Shown here piece by piece: positions 9,153 to 17,652 of a stretch of DNA of 64,000 nt; the first letter of the stretch is position 1; the number at the start of each line of letters is the position of its first letter. The translations under genes were made by a program, and so were the position numbers. The DNA lies in assembly GCF_900129275.1 (NCBI RefSeq), contig NZ_FQUX01000001.1, positions 1,178,001-1,242,000 of the forward strand, written 5' to 3'. The DNA comes from Arenibacter palladensis. Its GTDB lineage: Bacteria; Bacteroidota; Bacteroidia; Flavobacteriales; Flavobacteriaceae. The notes under the pieces were generated by a model. The model made no database searches. It worked only from the letters and a program-made list of their open reading frames with translations, and was not told the origin of the DNA.

Positions 9153-10514
9153 ATGATCCAAAGGGCCATTTCATATTGGAATCTTCACAGGATTCCAATT
9201 TTAATGGTACTACTCAGTATCCTCTTCTATACTTCCTTTGGTTATCAACTGGATCGTGCCGATTTTATAAAGCTGTTGGGCCTTTATTTGGGGTTGTTCT
9301 TTTTATGTTATAAACTTATTCAGTTTGAAAAGTGGAACTTTAAATTTCTGGCCATTTCCGGAACCCTATTCCGCATGTTGTTACTTTTTGCGGAACCCAA
9401 TCTTTCCCAGGATTTTTATAGATTTATTTGGGATGGACAATTGATCAACCATGGGATGAGTCCTTACCTTCACCTTCCCAAGGACCTGATAATTGAGAAT
9501 GGCCACCTCATGCACAATGCCGCAGAATTGGTAAGTGGTATGGGAAGCCTTAGTGCATCAAATTACAGCAATTATCCGCCGTTGAACCAGTTTATTTTTG
9601 CCTTGTCCACTTGGTTGTCGGGGAAGAGCGTTGTGGGCAGCGTATTGGTCATGAGGACCGTTATTATTCTGTCCGATCTGGGAATCCTGTATTTCGGTCG
9701 CAAATTACTGCAAAAGCTCAATAAATCTACCCATCTTATCTTTTGGTATTTCTTAAACCCATTGGTTATTTTGGAACTTACGGGCAATCTTCATTTTGAA
9801 GGGGTAATGTTGTTCTTTTTTATTTGGTCCATATATCTTTTATGCAATAAAAAATTGCTTTTGGCGGCTATTGTTTATGCATTATCGATTTCTATAAAAT
9901 TGGTCCCTTTACTATTTCTGCCCATATTCTTAAAGTATTTTGGGCTAAAGAAAAGCATGCTCTTTTATGTGGTGGTAGGCATAACAACGGTCCTTTTGGT
10001 ACTCCCGTTCTATTCCCTGGATTTTGCCAATAACTATATGCAAACGGTAGGACTGTGGTTCTCCAACTTTGAATTTAATGCCGGTCTATATAATGCAATA
10101 AAAAAGGTGGCCCTAAATTTCGATGCAAAACCTTGGGAACTTATAAAGGATTATGGCAAAATTACCCCCATAATCGTCTTGGCCACCGTGGCGTTATTTA
10201 CCTTTTTCAGGGACAATAAAAAGATTTCAAGCTTGTTGACCTCCATGTTGTGGGTACTTACATTGTATTATTTTTTGTCCGCAACCGTACACCCTTGGTA
10301 TATTATTTTCTTAGTGGTTTTAAGCCTGTTTACAGAGTTTAGGTTTCCAATAGTGTGGTCCTTGAGTGTCGTGTTAAGCTACTGGGCCTATTCCAATGCA
10401 GGGTTCAAGGAGAATTATTGGCTGTTATCTGTTGAATATATTGCAGTATATGGTTTTATGTTTTATGAAATTGTTAGATTACATAACAAAAAGATGCTAT
10501 TTAGTAAAAATTGA
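9153..10514 (+). CDS. Polytopic GT-C-type sugar transferase (mannosyltransferase-like)
   Basis: This integral membrane protein of about 453 residues has roughly ten to twelve hydrophobic segments. The short loop after the second or third helix reads NLSQDFYRFIWDGQLINHG; the acidic D.YR..WDG pattern is typical of bacterial GT-C mannosyltransferases that use polyprenyl-phosphate sugars. The frame is open from a GTG at 9129, but the ATG at 9153 is preferred because Bacteroidota rarely start with GTG. It probably acts with the DPM1-like and cellulose synthase-like enzymes upstream in one glycan pathway: the DPM1-like enzyme would make the lipid-linked donor and this enzyme would use it. That link is inferred. 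Confidence 0.75.
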   Translation: MIQRAISYWNLHRIPILMVLLSILFYTSFGYQLDRADFIKLLGLYLGLFFLCYKLIQFEKWNFKFLAISGTLFRMLLLFAEPNLSQDFYRFIWDGQLINHGMSPYLHLPKDLIIENGHLMHNAAELVSGMGSLSASNYSNYPPLNQFIFALSTWLSGKSVVGSVLVMRTVIILSDLGILYFGRKLLQKLNKSTHLIFWYFLNPLVILELTGNLHFEGVMLFFFIWSIYLLCNKKLLLAAIVYALSISIKLVPLLFLPIFLKYFGLKKSMLFYVVVGITTVLLVLPFYSLDFANNYMQTVGLWFSNFEFNAGLYNAIKKVALNFDAKPWELIKDYGKITPIIVLATVALFTFFRDNKKISSLLTSMLWVLTLYYFLSATVHPWYIIFLVVLSLFTEFRFPIVWSLSVVLSYWAYSNAGFKENYWLLSVEYIAVYGFMFYEIVRLHNKKMLFSKN

Positions 10515-10545
10515 CACATCAATCCCAATAATTCATTTTTATTTG

Positions 10546-10553
10546 TACTTTTG
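10546..10553 (+). promoter_or_regulatory. -7 box for the arginine operon, directly before the leader ORF
   Basis: TACTTTTG matches TAnnTTTG. A start site 5 to 8 bases downstream falls at about 10558-10561, so the leader ORF ATG at 10562 would be at or within a few bases of the mRNA 5' end. No good -33 element lies 18-20 bases upstream; TTGACA at 10511 is too far away. Confidence 0.5.
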
Positions 10554-10561
10554 ATGGTATA

Positions 10562-10645
10562 ATGAATAACTCATATTACATACTTAACGTAAACAAGGTT
10601 TCCAACCTTGCTTATTCATTTACGCCTACACGTCGTCGCCCGTAA
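10562..10645 (+). CDS. Arginine-rich leader peptide (putative attenuator of the arginine operon)
   Basis: A 27-codon ORF starts MNNSYYILNV and ends TPTRRRP followed by TAA. Codons 24-26 are three consecutive arginine codons (CGT CGT CGC) at 10631-10639, right before a Pro codon and the stop. It lies 87 bases before the first gene of the arginine cluster and just after a -7 box. This is the layout of a leader peptide whose translation senses charged tRNA-Arg. The nucleotides around the Arg codons can fold: CGCCC at 10637-10641 pairs with GGGTGCG downstream (one bulge), and CAAGGTT pairs with AACCTTG inside the ORF. Ribosome stalling at the Arg codons would change these folds. Regulation is inferred; the ORF and codons are seen directly. 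Confidence 0.7.
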   Translation: MNNSYYILNVNKVSNLAYSFTPTRRRP

Positions 10646-10684
10646 GGGTGCGCTTCTTTTATGGAAATAGGTGAGTCCATTTCC
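10594..10684 (+). promoter_or_regulatory. Hairpins in the arginine leader
   Basis: Three stems are visible: CAAGGTT/AACCTTG with a TCC loop at 10594-10610; CGCCC/GGGTGCG at 10637-10652, overlapping the last two Arg-Pro codons and the stop; and GGAAATaGG/TCcATTTCC at 10663-10684. None is followed by a T-run, so a classical Rho-independent attenuator is not obvious. Control could act on translation of the GNAT gene, or on Rho. Confidence 0.45.
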
Positions 10685-10731
10685 CTCTCAAAAAAAATAA
10701 ATTTTAATTTTAATTTTAAAAGCAACATTCA

Positions 10732-11361
10732 ATGAAAATTGTTATTGCTAACGATTCCCATTTTAAATATGCCGAGGTCATCTGCGAAACCATTGCAGAG
10801 TCGGCCAAAGTACGCGGTACCGGGATTGCCAAGCGTACTCCTGAATATATTCAAAAAAGACTGCATAACGGCAACGCCATTATTGCCCTGGACGGCGATA
10901 AGTTTGCCGGTTTCTGTTATATTGAGGTTTGGGGACATGAAAAATTTGTAGCCAATTCAGGTCTTATAGTACATCCTGATTACAGGAATCAAGGCTTGGC
11001 CAAGAAAATAAAAAAGGAGATTTTTGAACTTTCCAGAAGAAAGTTTCCCAATGCCAAAATTTTTGGGATCACTACGGGCTTGGCAGTGATGAAGATGAAT
11101 TATGAACTGGGCTATAAACCAGTGACTTTTTCGGAACTTACTACCGATCCGGAGTTTTGGAAAGGCTGTCAGACCTGTAAAAATTTCGATATCCTAACGA
11201 GGACGGAACAAAAAATGTGTCTTTGTACAGGAATGCTGTACGATCCGGAAACCAAAGCCAAGGAGGCTCAAAAGGAGCCCAAGGAAAAATTGAATTCCAA
11301 GGCCTTTCAAAGATTAAAAAGTATAAAGGAAAGTCTGTTCCTAAACAAGAAAACAAAGTAG
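10732..11361 (+). CDS. GNAT acyltransferase, candidate N-acylglutamate synthase of the arginine pathway
   Basis: The 209-residue protein has a GNAT fold (about residues 1-125) with the acyl-CoA loop in GLIVHPDYRNQGLAKKIKKEI. A C-terminal extension holds four cysteines as CQTCKNF...KMCLCTGM, a likely small metal site. It is the first gene of the arginine cluster and directly follows the Arg leader. The window has argB, argC, argD, argE and argF' but no argA or argJ, so the step of acylating glutamate is vacant, and this enzyme is the natural candidate. In Bacteroides the intermediates are N-succinylated, so the acyl donor here could be succinyl- or acetyl-CoA. The assignment rests on position and fold, not on recognised catalytic residues. 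Confidence 0.7.
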   Translation: MKIVIANDSHFKYAEVICETIAESAKVRGTGIAKRTPEYIQKRLHNGNAIIALDGDKFAGFCYIEVWGHEKFVANSGLIVHPDYRNQGLAKKIKKEIFELSRRKFPNAKIFGITTGLAVMKMNYELGYKPVTFSELTTDPEFWKGCQTCKNFDILTRTEQKMCLCTGMLYDPETKAKEAQKEPKEKLNSKAFQRLKSIKESLFLNKKTK

Positions 11362-11404
11362 TAGTAAAGTACTGCTGAGTAAATAAAAATAATAATAGTT
11401 TAGC

Positions 11405-12595
11405 ATGAAAAAATTAGTTTTAGCGTATAGTGGTGGATTGGATACTTCCTATTGTGCCAAGTATTTGTCAAAGGATCAAGGATTTGAAGTACATGCCGTA
11501 AGTGTGAATACTGGGGGGTTTTCAAAGGAAGAAATAGAGAGCATTCATAAAAAGGCCTTGGAATTGGGGGCCACTTCCTACACTTCCATTGATGCTGTAA
11601 ACACTTTTTATGAAAAAGTAGTAAAGTACTTGATTTTTGGTAATGTATTAAAGAACAATACCTATCCATTATCCGTAAGTGCAGAGCGAATAGTGCAGGC
11701 CATTGAAATCGTAAACTACGCCAAAAAAGTTGGTGCCAAATATATTGCCCACGGTAGTACCGGGGCCGGGAACGATCAGGTTAGGTTTGACATGATCTTC
11801 CAGATCATTGCACCGGAGATAGAAATTATTACCCCAATACGGGATAACAAATTGGCCAGGGAGGTAGAAATTGAATATTTAAAGCAGAACGGGGTAGATT
11901 ACCCATGGGAGAAGGCAAAATACTCTATCAATAGGGGTTTATGGGGAACTTCCGTAGGGGGCGAGGAAACACTTACCTCCCACAAGTCTTTACCGGATAC
12001 TGCCTATCCAAGCCAATTACAAGAAACAGAGCCCACTCAGGTAAAGCTTACTTTCCATAAGGGGGAATTAATTGCTTTGGACGGCGATAACGATACCCCA
12101 GTAAACAATATTATTAAATTGGAGGCCATTGCTTCCAAATATGCCATTGGTAGGGATATCCATGTTGGGGATACCATTATTGGTATAAAAGGAAGGGTAG
12201 GGTTTGAAGCACCTGCTTCCTTGATCATTATCAAAGCCCATCATTTGCTGGAAAAACACACCTTAACCAAATGGCAGCAGTACCAAAAGGAAATGCAGGG
12301 CAATTTCTACGGCATGTTGTTGCACGAAGGGAATTATTTGGATGAGGTTATGCGAAATATCGAGGCCTTCCTGACCGATACCCAAAAGAATGTAAGCGGT
12401 GATGTCTTTGTTAGCCTGCACCCATATCGTTTTGAGTTGGACGGAATATCTTCGCCCCACGACCTTATGAATGCCTCTTTCGGAAGCTATGGGGAGATGA
12501 ACAAAGGATGGACAGCGGATGACGCCAAAGGATTTATAAAAATTCTTTCCAATGCAGGAAAAATATATAACCACGTAAATCAGAATAATGATTAA
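11405..12595 (+). CDS. argG: Argininosuccinate synthase
   Basis: This 396-residue enzyme joins citrulline and aspartate using ATP. The N-type ATP pyrophosphatase P-loop is at the start (VLAYSGGLDTSYCAKYL, residues 4-20), and the citrulline/aspartate-binding GSTGAGNDQVRFD block is at about residues 117-129. The length is normal. Its stop overlaps the argC start by 8 bases, indicating translational coupling. Confidence 0.96.
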   Translation: MKKLVLAYSGGLDTSYCAKYLSKDQGFEVHAVSVNTGGFSKEEIESIHKKALELGATSYTSIDAVNTFYEKVVKYLIFGNVLKNNTYPLSVSAERIVQAIEIVNYAKKVGAKYIAHGSTGAGNDQVRFDMIFQIIAPEIEIITPIRDNKLAREVEIEYLKQNGVDYPWEKAKYSINRGLWGTSVGGEETLTSHKSLPDTAYPSQLQETEPTQVKLTFHKGELIALDGDNDTPVNNIIKLEAIASKYAIGRDIHVGDTIIGIKGRVGFEAPASLIIIKAHHLLEKHTLTKWQQYQKEMQGNFYGMLLHEGNYLDEVMRNIEAFLTDTQKNVSGDVFVSLHPYRFELDGISSPHDLMNASFGSYGEMNKGWTADDAKGFIKILSNAGKIYNHVNQNND

Positions 12596-13562
12596 GGCAG
12601 GAATTATAGGTGGTTCAGGCTATACTGGTGGGGAACTCATCAGAATCCTCCTGAACCATCCCAATGCAACCATAGATTTTGTTTTTAGTACCACTAGGGC
12701 AGGTAAAAAGATTACCACGGCACATCCGGACCTGTTGGGGGTTACCGATCTTGTATTTACAGGAGCGGTAAACAAGGATGTGGATGTAGTATTTCTTTGT
12801 CTTGGTCATGGGAACTCCACTAGTTTTTTAAAGGAAAATGAGATCTCCGAAAACACTAGGATCATAGATTTGAGCAATGATTTTAGGTTGGAGGCCGATG
12901 CCGTTCTGGATGGGAAAACCTTTGTTTATGGCTTGCCCGAACTGAAAAAGGAAGAAATTAAAAAGGCAAAATATATTGCGAATCCTGGTTGTTTTGCCAC
13001 GGCTATTCAGTTGGCGCTACTGCCCTTGGCAAAGGCCCATAAATTGGACAGGCCGGTACATGTCAATGCAGTAACCGGAAGTACAGGGGCGGGGGTAAGC
13101 CTTTCACCTACCTCACATTTTAGCTGGAGGAACAATAACGTTTCCTGGTATAAGCCATTTACGCACCAGCACTTGGGGGAAATAAATGAAAGTCTCCACA
13201 GTCTTCAAGATAATTCCGGGGAAATTTTCTTCCTGCCCAATAGGGGAAATTTTACCAGGGGAATTTTGGCTACGGCCTATACCGATTTTGAAGGTAGTTT
13301 GGAAGAGGCCTATGAACTGTATAACGAATTTTACAAGGATGCCGCCTTTACCCAGGTGACGGAGGAAGACATCAACCTAAAGCAGGTGGTGAATACCAAT
13401 CAATGCCATATTCATTTGCACAAGCACAACAATACCCTATTGATTACCTCTGCCATAGACAATTTGTTGAAAGGGGCATCCGGGCAGGCAGTTCAGAATA
13501 TGAACTTGGCGTTCGGATTTAAGGAAACGGAAGGCCTGCAATTAAAAGCGGGCGTATTTTAA
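12588..13562 (+). CDS. argC: N-acetyl(succinyl)-gamma-glutamyl-phosphate reductase
   Basis: The 324-residue enzyme reduces the acylated glutamyl phosphate to the semialdehyde. It has an N-terminal Rossmann motif (GIIGGSGYTGGELIRIL) and the catalytic Cys in ANPGCFATAIQ. The active-site histidine region is visible as FTHQHLGEINESL. The length fits the short argC type. The start overlaps argG by 8 bases. Confidence 0.95.
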   Translation: MIKAGIIGGSGYTGGELIRILLNHPNATIDFVFSTTRAGKKITTAHPDLLGVTDLVFTGAVNKDVDVVFLCLGHGNSTSFLKENEISENTRIIDLSNDFRLEADAVLDGKTFVYGLPELKKEEIKKAKYIANPGCFATAIQLALLPLAKAHKLDRPVHVNAVTGSTGAGVSLSPTSHFSWRNNNVSWYKPFTHQHLGEINESLHSLQDNSGEIFFLPNRGNFTRGILATAYTDFEGSLEEAYELYNEFYKDAAFTQVTEEDINLKQVVNTNQCHIHLHKHNNTLLITSAIDNLLKGASGQAVQNMNLAFGFKETEGLQLKAGVF

Positions 13563-13675
13563 TATCGGCTGTTACGGTGGACCCACGGTAGTGGGAAATG
13601 GTAAACCGATCAACTAAACATAAACCAATCAACCATTCCTACTGTAGTGGGAGGGAAACAAATAATAATTAAGGA

Positions 13676-14470
13676 ATGAAAATAGCCATTATTGGAGCAG
13701 GTAATTTAGGTCTATCCATAGCCAAAGGCATATTGAGTACCAATGGGGCCACTTCCATGGTCCTTACCAAGAGAAATCTTAGCGGGCTTAAGGAAATTGA
13801 AAAATACGGAATAGTTACCACCACTACGGATAACAGGGAAGCTGTATCCAAATCTGATATCCTGATTTTTGCGGTACAGCCGGGCCAATTTGTAAAAATT
13901 TTGGCAGAAGTAAAGGACATCCTTACGGACAAGCATGTTATTATTTCCACCATTACCGGGTTTAGTATTGCCAGAATGGAAGAAGTTATTGGGCCGGATC
14001 ACTATATTATTCGTGCCATGCCCAATACGGCTATTTCTGTGGGAAAATCCATGACCTGTATTTGTAGTAACGAGAAAGGCACCAAGAGGGTAGACCTGGC
14101 CAAGGCAATTTTTAACCGTATGGGGCATTCCATGCAAATTCCGGAAGACCAGATGCAGGCCGCAACCGTTATTTGTGCCAGTGGAATTGCGTTTTGGATG
14201 CGATTGATTAGAGCCACCACCCAAGGGGCCATTCAATTGGGATTCGATGCCAAGGAAGCACAGGAATTGGCCATGCATACCTGTAATGGGGCTGCTAGTC
14301 TGTTGATAGAATCTGACAGTCACCCAGAAAATGAAATAGATAAGGTAACTACCCCAAGGGGATGTACCATTTCCGGATTGAACGAAATGGAACACCAAGG
14401 ACTAAGCTCCTCCCTGATCAGGGGAATAGTAGCCTCATTTGACAAGATAAACGAAATAAAAAAAGGATAG
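13676..14470 (+). CDS. proC: Pyrroline-5-carboxylate reductase
   Basis: The 264-residue protein has the N-terminal NAD(P) fold IAIIGAGNLGLSIAKGIL, the RAMPNTAISVGKSM block and the C-terminal ProC signature (DKVTTPRGCTISGLNEME). It catalyses the last step of proline synthesis. It shares the operon with argD, proA and proB, so proline and arginine branches from glutamate are expressed together. The 113-base gap upstream holds a small CCCAC/GTGGG hairpin. Confidence 0.95.
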   Translation: MKIAIIGAGNLGLSIAKGILSTNGATSMVLTKRNLSGLKEIEKYGIVTTTTDNREAVSKSDILIFAVQPGQFVKILAEVKDILTDKHVIISTITGFSIARMEEVIGPDHYIIRAMPNTAISVGKSMTCICSNEKGTKRVDLAKAIFNRMGHSMQIPEDQMQAATVICASGIAFWMRLIRATTQGAIQLGFDAKEAQELAMHTCNGAASLLIESDSHPENEIDKVTTPRGCTISGLNEMEHQGLSSSLIRGIVASFDKINEIKKG

Positions 14471-14529
14471 CCTCTACCTTAAACCTTCAAGGTTAGTTTA
14501 CAGGGGAGGTTCATAATACAATATAGAAG

Positions 14530-15657
14530 ATGGAATTATTTGATGTATACCCTTTATATAACGTTACTCCCGTTTCGGCCAAGGGAATAGTGGTTACCGA
14601 TGATAAAGGCCAGGAGTATTTGGATTTCTACGGCGGACATGCCGTAATTTCCATAGGACATTCCCATCCACATTATGTGAAAAGATTGAAGGAGCAGTTG
14701 GACAAGATCGGTTTTTATAGCAATGCTATCCAGAATCCCGTTCAGGAGGCCTTGGCACATAAACTGGGGGAACTTTCGGGCTGTGAAGATTACAATCTCT
14801 TCCTCTGCAATTCTGGGGCAGAGGCCAACGAAAATGCCTTAAAACTGGCATCGTTCCAAACAGGAAAATCCCGTGTAATTGCCTTTAAACATGGTTTTCA
14901 TGGGAGAACCTCCGCAGCTGTGGCCGCCACTGACAATGAAAAAATAAATGCACCCCTAAACAAGCAACAAAAGGTAAGCATACTTCCCTTCGAGGATTTG
15001 GCCGCTTTTAAAAGCGAGATTTCCAAAGGGGATGTATGTGCTGTAATTATAGAGACCATTCAAGGGGTAGGGGGTCTGGACCAGCCTTCCCAAGAGTTTT
15101 ATCAAAATATAGCCGCACTCTGTAAGGAAAATGGGGCCTTGTTAATTGCGGACGAGGTGCAATGTGGTTATGGAAGAAGCGGTAAGTTCTTTGCTTTCCA
15201 ACACTTTGGCATTAAACCGGACATTATTACCGTAGCCAAGGGTATGGGCAACGGATTTCCCATTGGTGGCGTCCTGATCCATGATAGCATCAAAGCTTCC
15301 TATGGAATGTTGGGGACCACTTTTGGCGGGAATCATTTGGCCTGTGCAGCCGGATTGGCCGTTTTGGAAGTCATCGAAAAAGAAAATTTATTGGAAAATG
15401 CTGCCAATCTCTTTGAATACTTTAAGGAAAAGGCAGCCTCCATTCCACAAGTAAAAAGGGTAAAGGGAATGGGGCTTATGTTGGGACTGGAATTTGATTT
15501 TGAAGTGGCGGAGCTACGAAAGAAACTCATCCACAACCAATTTATGTTCACTGGCGGTGCCAGTGACAAACATGTATTGAGAGTATTACCGGCGTTGAAT
15601 ATTACCAAGGAAAATTTGGATCAGTTTTTTGATGCCTTAAAAAAGGAATTGGCATGA
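14530..15657 (+). CDS. argD: Acetyl/succinylornithine aminotransferase (class III, PLP)
   Basis: The 375-residue class III aminotransferase has the PLP phosphate-binding SGAEANENALKLA block, the Asp in LLIADEVQCGYGRSG, and the Schiff-base Lys in ITVAKGMGNGFPIGG. It converts the acylated semialdehyde to acylornithine. At 375 residues it is slightly shorter than typical ArgD. A role in ornithine degradation (RocD) cannot be excluded by sequence, but the context favours biosynthesis. Its stop overlaps the proA start by 4 bases (ATGA). Confidence 0.92.
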   Translation: MELFDVYPLYNVTPVSAKGIVVTDDKGQEYLDFYGGHAVISIGHSHPHYVKRLKEQLDKIGFYSNAIQNPVQEALAHKLGELSGCEDYNLFLCNSGAEANENALKLASFQTGKSRVIAFKHGFHGRTSAAVAATDNEKINAPLNKQQKVSILPFEDLAAFKSEISKGDVCAVIIETIQGVGGLDQPSQEFYQNIAALCKENGALLIADEVQCGYGRSGKFFAFQHFGIKPDIITVAKGMGNGFPIGGVLIHDSIKASYGMLGTTFGGNHLACAAGLAVLEVIEKENLLENAANLFEYFKEKAASIPQVKRVKGMGLMLGLEFDFEVAELRKKLIHNQFMFTGGASDKHVLRVLPALNITKENLDQFFDALKKELA

Positions 15658-16850
15658 GTTTGTATTTGGAGATAGCCCAACGTAATGCGGTGCTAAATAC
15701 CATGGCACAGCTGATCGATGCGGAACGAAATACCATCCTGGAGGTGAATAAAAAGGACCTCGAGGCCTATAATGGCGATGATTTGGCCATGTACGACCGA
15801 CTCAAGGTGGACGATGCCAAAATTGATGGTATGATCCTATCCCTGCAACAGTTGGCAGGGCAGGAAGATCCCTTGGGCTTGGAGCGATTTAATTTTACCC
15901 ATGAAAATGGGATGCACGTTAGCAATAAAACTGCCCCTTTTGGCACGGTCCTGATCATTTATGAATCCAGGCCCGATGTTACCATAGAAGCTGCTGCCAT
16001 TGCCTTTAAATCGGGCAATAAAATATTGTTGAAGGGCGGTAAGGAATCGCTTCAAAGCAATTTGGTATTGGTGAATTTCTGGCATAAGTCCTTGGAGCAA
16101 CACGGCATTTCCAAGGATTGGGTCACTTACCTGGAATTTAATAGGGAACAGACCCAGGCCTTTTTGGAAAAGCCTACCCAAAAGCTGGACCTGATAGTAC
16201 CACGTGGAGGGGAAAAGCTGATCGCTTTTACCAAAAAACATGCTACCTGTCCCGTGATTGTCAGTGGTAGGGGAAATAACTTTCTTTACGTACATCCCAA
16301 GGCGGACCTAAAAAAGGCAATGTCCATTATCCTGAACGCCAAAACCACAAAGATATCGGCCTGTAATGCCTTGGATAAGGTGTTGGTAGATAGTGAACTG
16401 CCCAACAAGGAAGCTTTTATAAAAGATTTGATAGCTGAATTAAAAGCGAAGAAAGTAGAAATACTGGTAGATAACAGCCTGGCCAAAACAGAGGGGACTT
16501 CCGAAATTACTGGAGAGGAAAGCTGGTTTGAAGAATTTTTGGATTATAAGATCCTTATAGGGGAAGTGGGCAGTACCGAAGAAGCCATAGAGAAAATAAA
16601 TACCTATGGCGGAGGACATTCCGCCGTTATCGTTACGGAAGAAGGGCCAGAAGCCGACCTTTTTATGAATTCCGTTGATTCCGCGGCAGTATATCATAAT
16701 GTTTCAACCCGCTTTACGGATGGGGGACAATTTGGACTGGGCGGGGAATTGGCCATCAGCACCGATAAATTGCACCAAAGGGGGCCCATTGGTCTACAGC
16801 ATTTGGTGACCAATAAATGGTATGTAAAGGGCGATGGACAAATAAGGTAG
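15654..16850 (+). CDS. proA: Glutamate-5-semialdehyde dehydrogenase (gamma-glutamyl phosphate reductase)
   Basis: The 398-residue protein has the aldehyde dehydrogenase fold. The NADP-binding region shows KTAPFGTVLIIYESRPDVT, and the catalytic cysteine sits in TKISACNALDKVLVD. The VDSAAVYHNVSTRFTDGGQFGLGGE block near the C-terminus is a ProA signature (read in two parts). It is translationally coupled to argD and followed after 36 bases by proB, the partner that supplies its unstable substrate. Confidence 0.95.
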   Translation: MSLYLEIAQRNAVLNTMAQLIDAERNTILEVNKKDLEAYNGDDLAMYDRLKVDDAKIDGMILSLQQLAGQEDPLGLERFNFTHENGMHVSNKTAPFGTVLIIYESRPDVTIEAAAIAFKSGNKILLKGGKESLQSNLVLVNFWHKSLEQHGISKDWVTYLEFNREQTQAFLEKPTQKLDLIVPRGGEKLIAFTKKHATCPVIVSGRGNNFLYVHPKADLKKAMSIILNAKTTKISACNALDKVLVDSELPNKEAFIKDLIAELKAKKVEILVDNSLAKTEGTSEITGEESWFEEFLDYKILIGEVGSTEEAIEKINTYGGGHSAVIVTEEGPEADLFMNSVDSAAVYHNVSTRFTDGGQFGLGGELAISTDKLHQRGPIGLQHLVTNKWYVKGDGQIR

Positions 16851-16886
16851 TAGCCAGACCTGAACAATAGGTCTAAAAAAAAGAGC

Positions 16887-17648
16887 ATGCAGAAGAAAAG
16901 AATATTATTAAAAATAGGATCCAATACCCTCACCAAGGAAACGGACCATATCTCCAGGGGAAAAATTGAGGATATTGGTAGGCAGATAGCAAAACTTAAG
17001 GACAGTTACGAATTCATCATTGTAAGTTCCGGGGCCATAGCCGCAGCCAAGCAATTCGTGAAATTGGAACACAATGGGCAGGAGATTACCGTTAAACAGG
17101 CCTTGGCATCCATTGGGCAACCCCATTTGATGCGAATTTTTCAAGAGAATTTCAGGGAATTGGGATTGTTTACCTCCCAATGTCTTTTGTCCTATTCCGA
17201 CTTTGAAAGGGAAGTTTCCAAAGAAAATATCTGCAATACCATCAACGTACTGGTAGCCAATAATTTTATCCCCATCATTAATGAGAACGATACGGTAGCG
17301 ACCGATGAGATCAAGTTTGGGGACAATGATAAATTGGCGGCATTGACTGCTGCCTTGATGAAGGTAGATCTCTTGATCATTGCTACCAATACCGATGGCA
17401 TTTACACCAAGGAGTCGTTCATTAACAAGAAGCCCGAAACCATTAGGTTGGTGAGCAACTTGGACGATCTGCAAAAGGAGGTCAGTAGCTCCAAATCCTC
17501 CCATGGAACAGGGGGAATGGAATCCAAGATCGAGGCGGCCAATATAGCCAGACAGGCCAATGTAGAGACTTGGATCGTAAATGGCCTACAGGACAATTTT
17601 ATCATCGATGCCCTAGAAAACAAAACCGCTTTTACAACCATAAAATAA
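16887..17648 (+). CDS. proB: Glutamate 5-kinase, short form without PUA domain
   Basis: The 253-residue protein is a single amino acid kinase domain: N-terminal RILLKIGSNTLTKE, the SSGAIAAAKQ glutamate-binding loop, INENDTVATDEIKFGDNDKL and the nucleotide-binding HGTGGMESKIEAA. It lacks the C-terminal PUA domain that brings E. coli ProB to about 367 residues. It is not truncated by a frameshift; the domain simply ends. It lies 4 bases before argF'. Confidence 0.94.
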   Translation: MQKKRILLKIGSNTLTKETDHISRGKIEDIGRQIAKLKDSYEFIIVSSGAIAAAKQFVKLEHNGQEITVKQALASIGQPHLMRIFQENFRELGLFTSQCLLSYSDFEREVSKENICNTINVLVANNFIPIINENDTVATDEIKFGDNDKLAALTAALMKVDLLIIATNTDGIYTKESFINKKPETIRLVSNLDDLQKEVSSSKSSHGTGGMESKIEAANIARQANVETWIVNGLQDNFIIDALENKTAFTTIK

Positions 17649-17652
17649 AAAA

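Noticed and set aside
10663-10684. Rho-independent attenuator in the arginine leader
   Set aside because: The stem is AT-rich and followed by CTCTCAAAA rather than a T-run, so I list it only as a hairpin.
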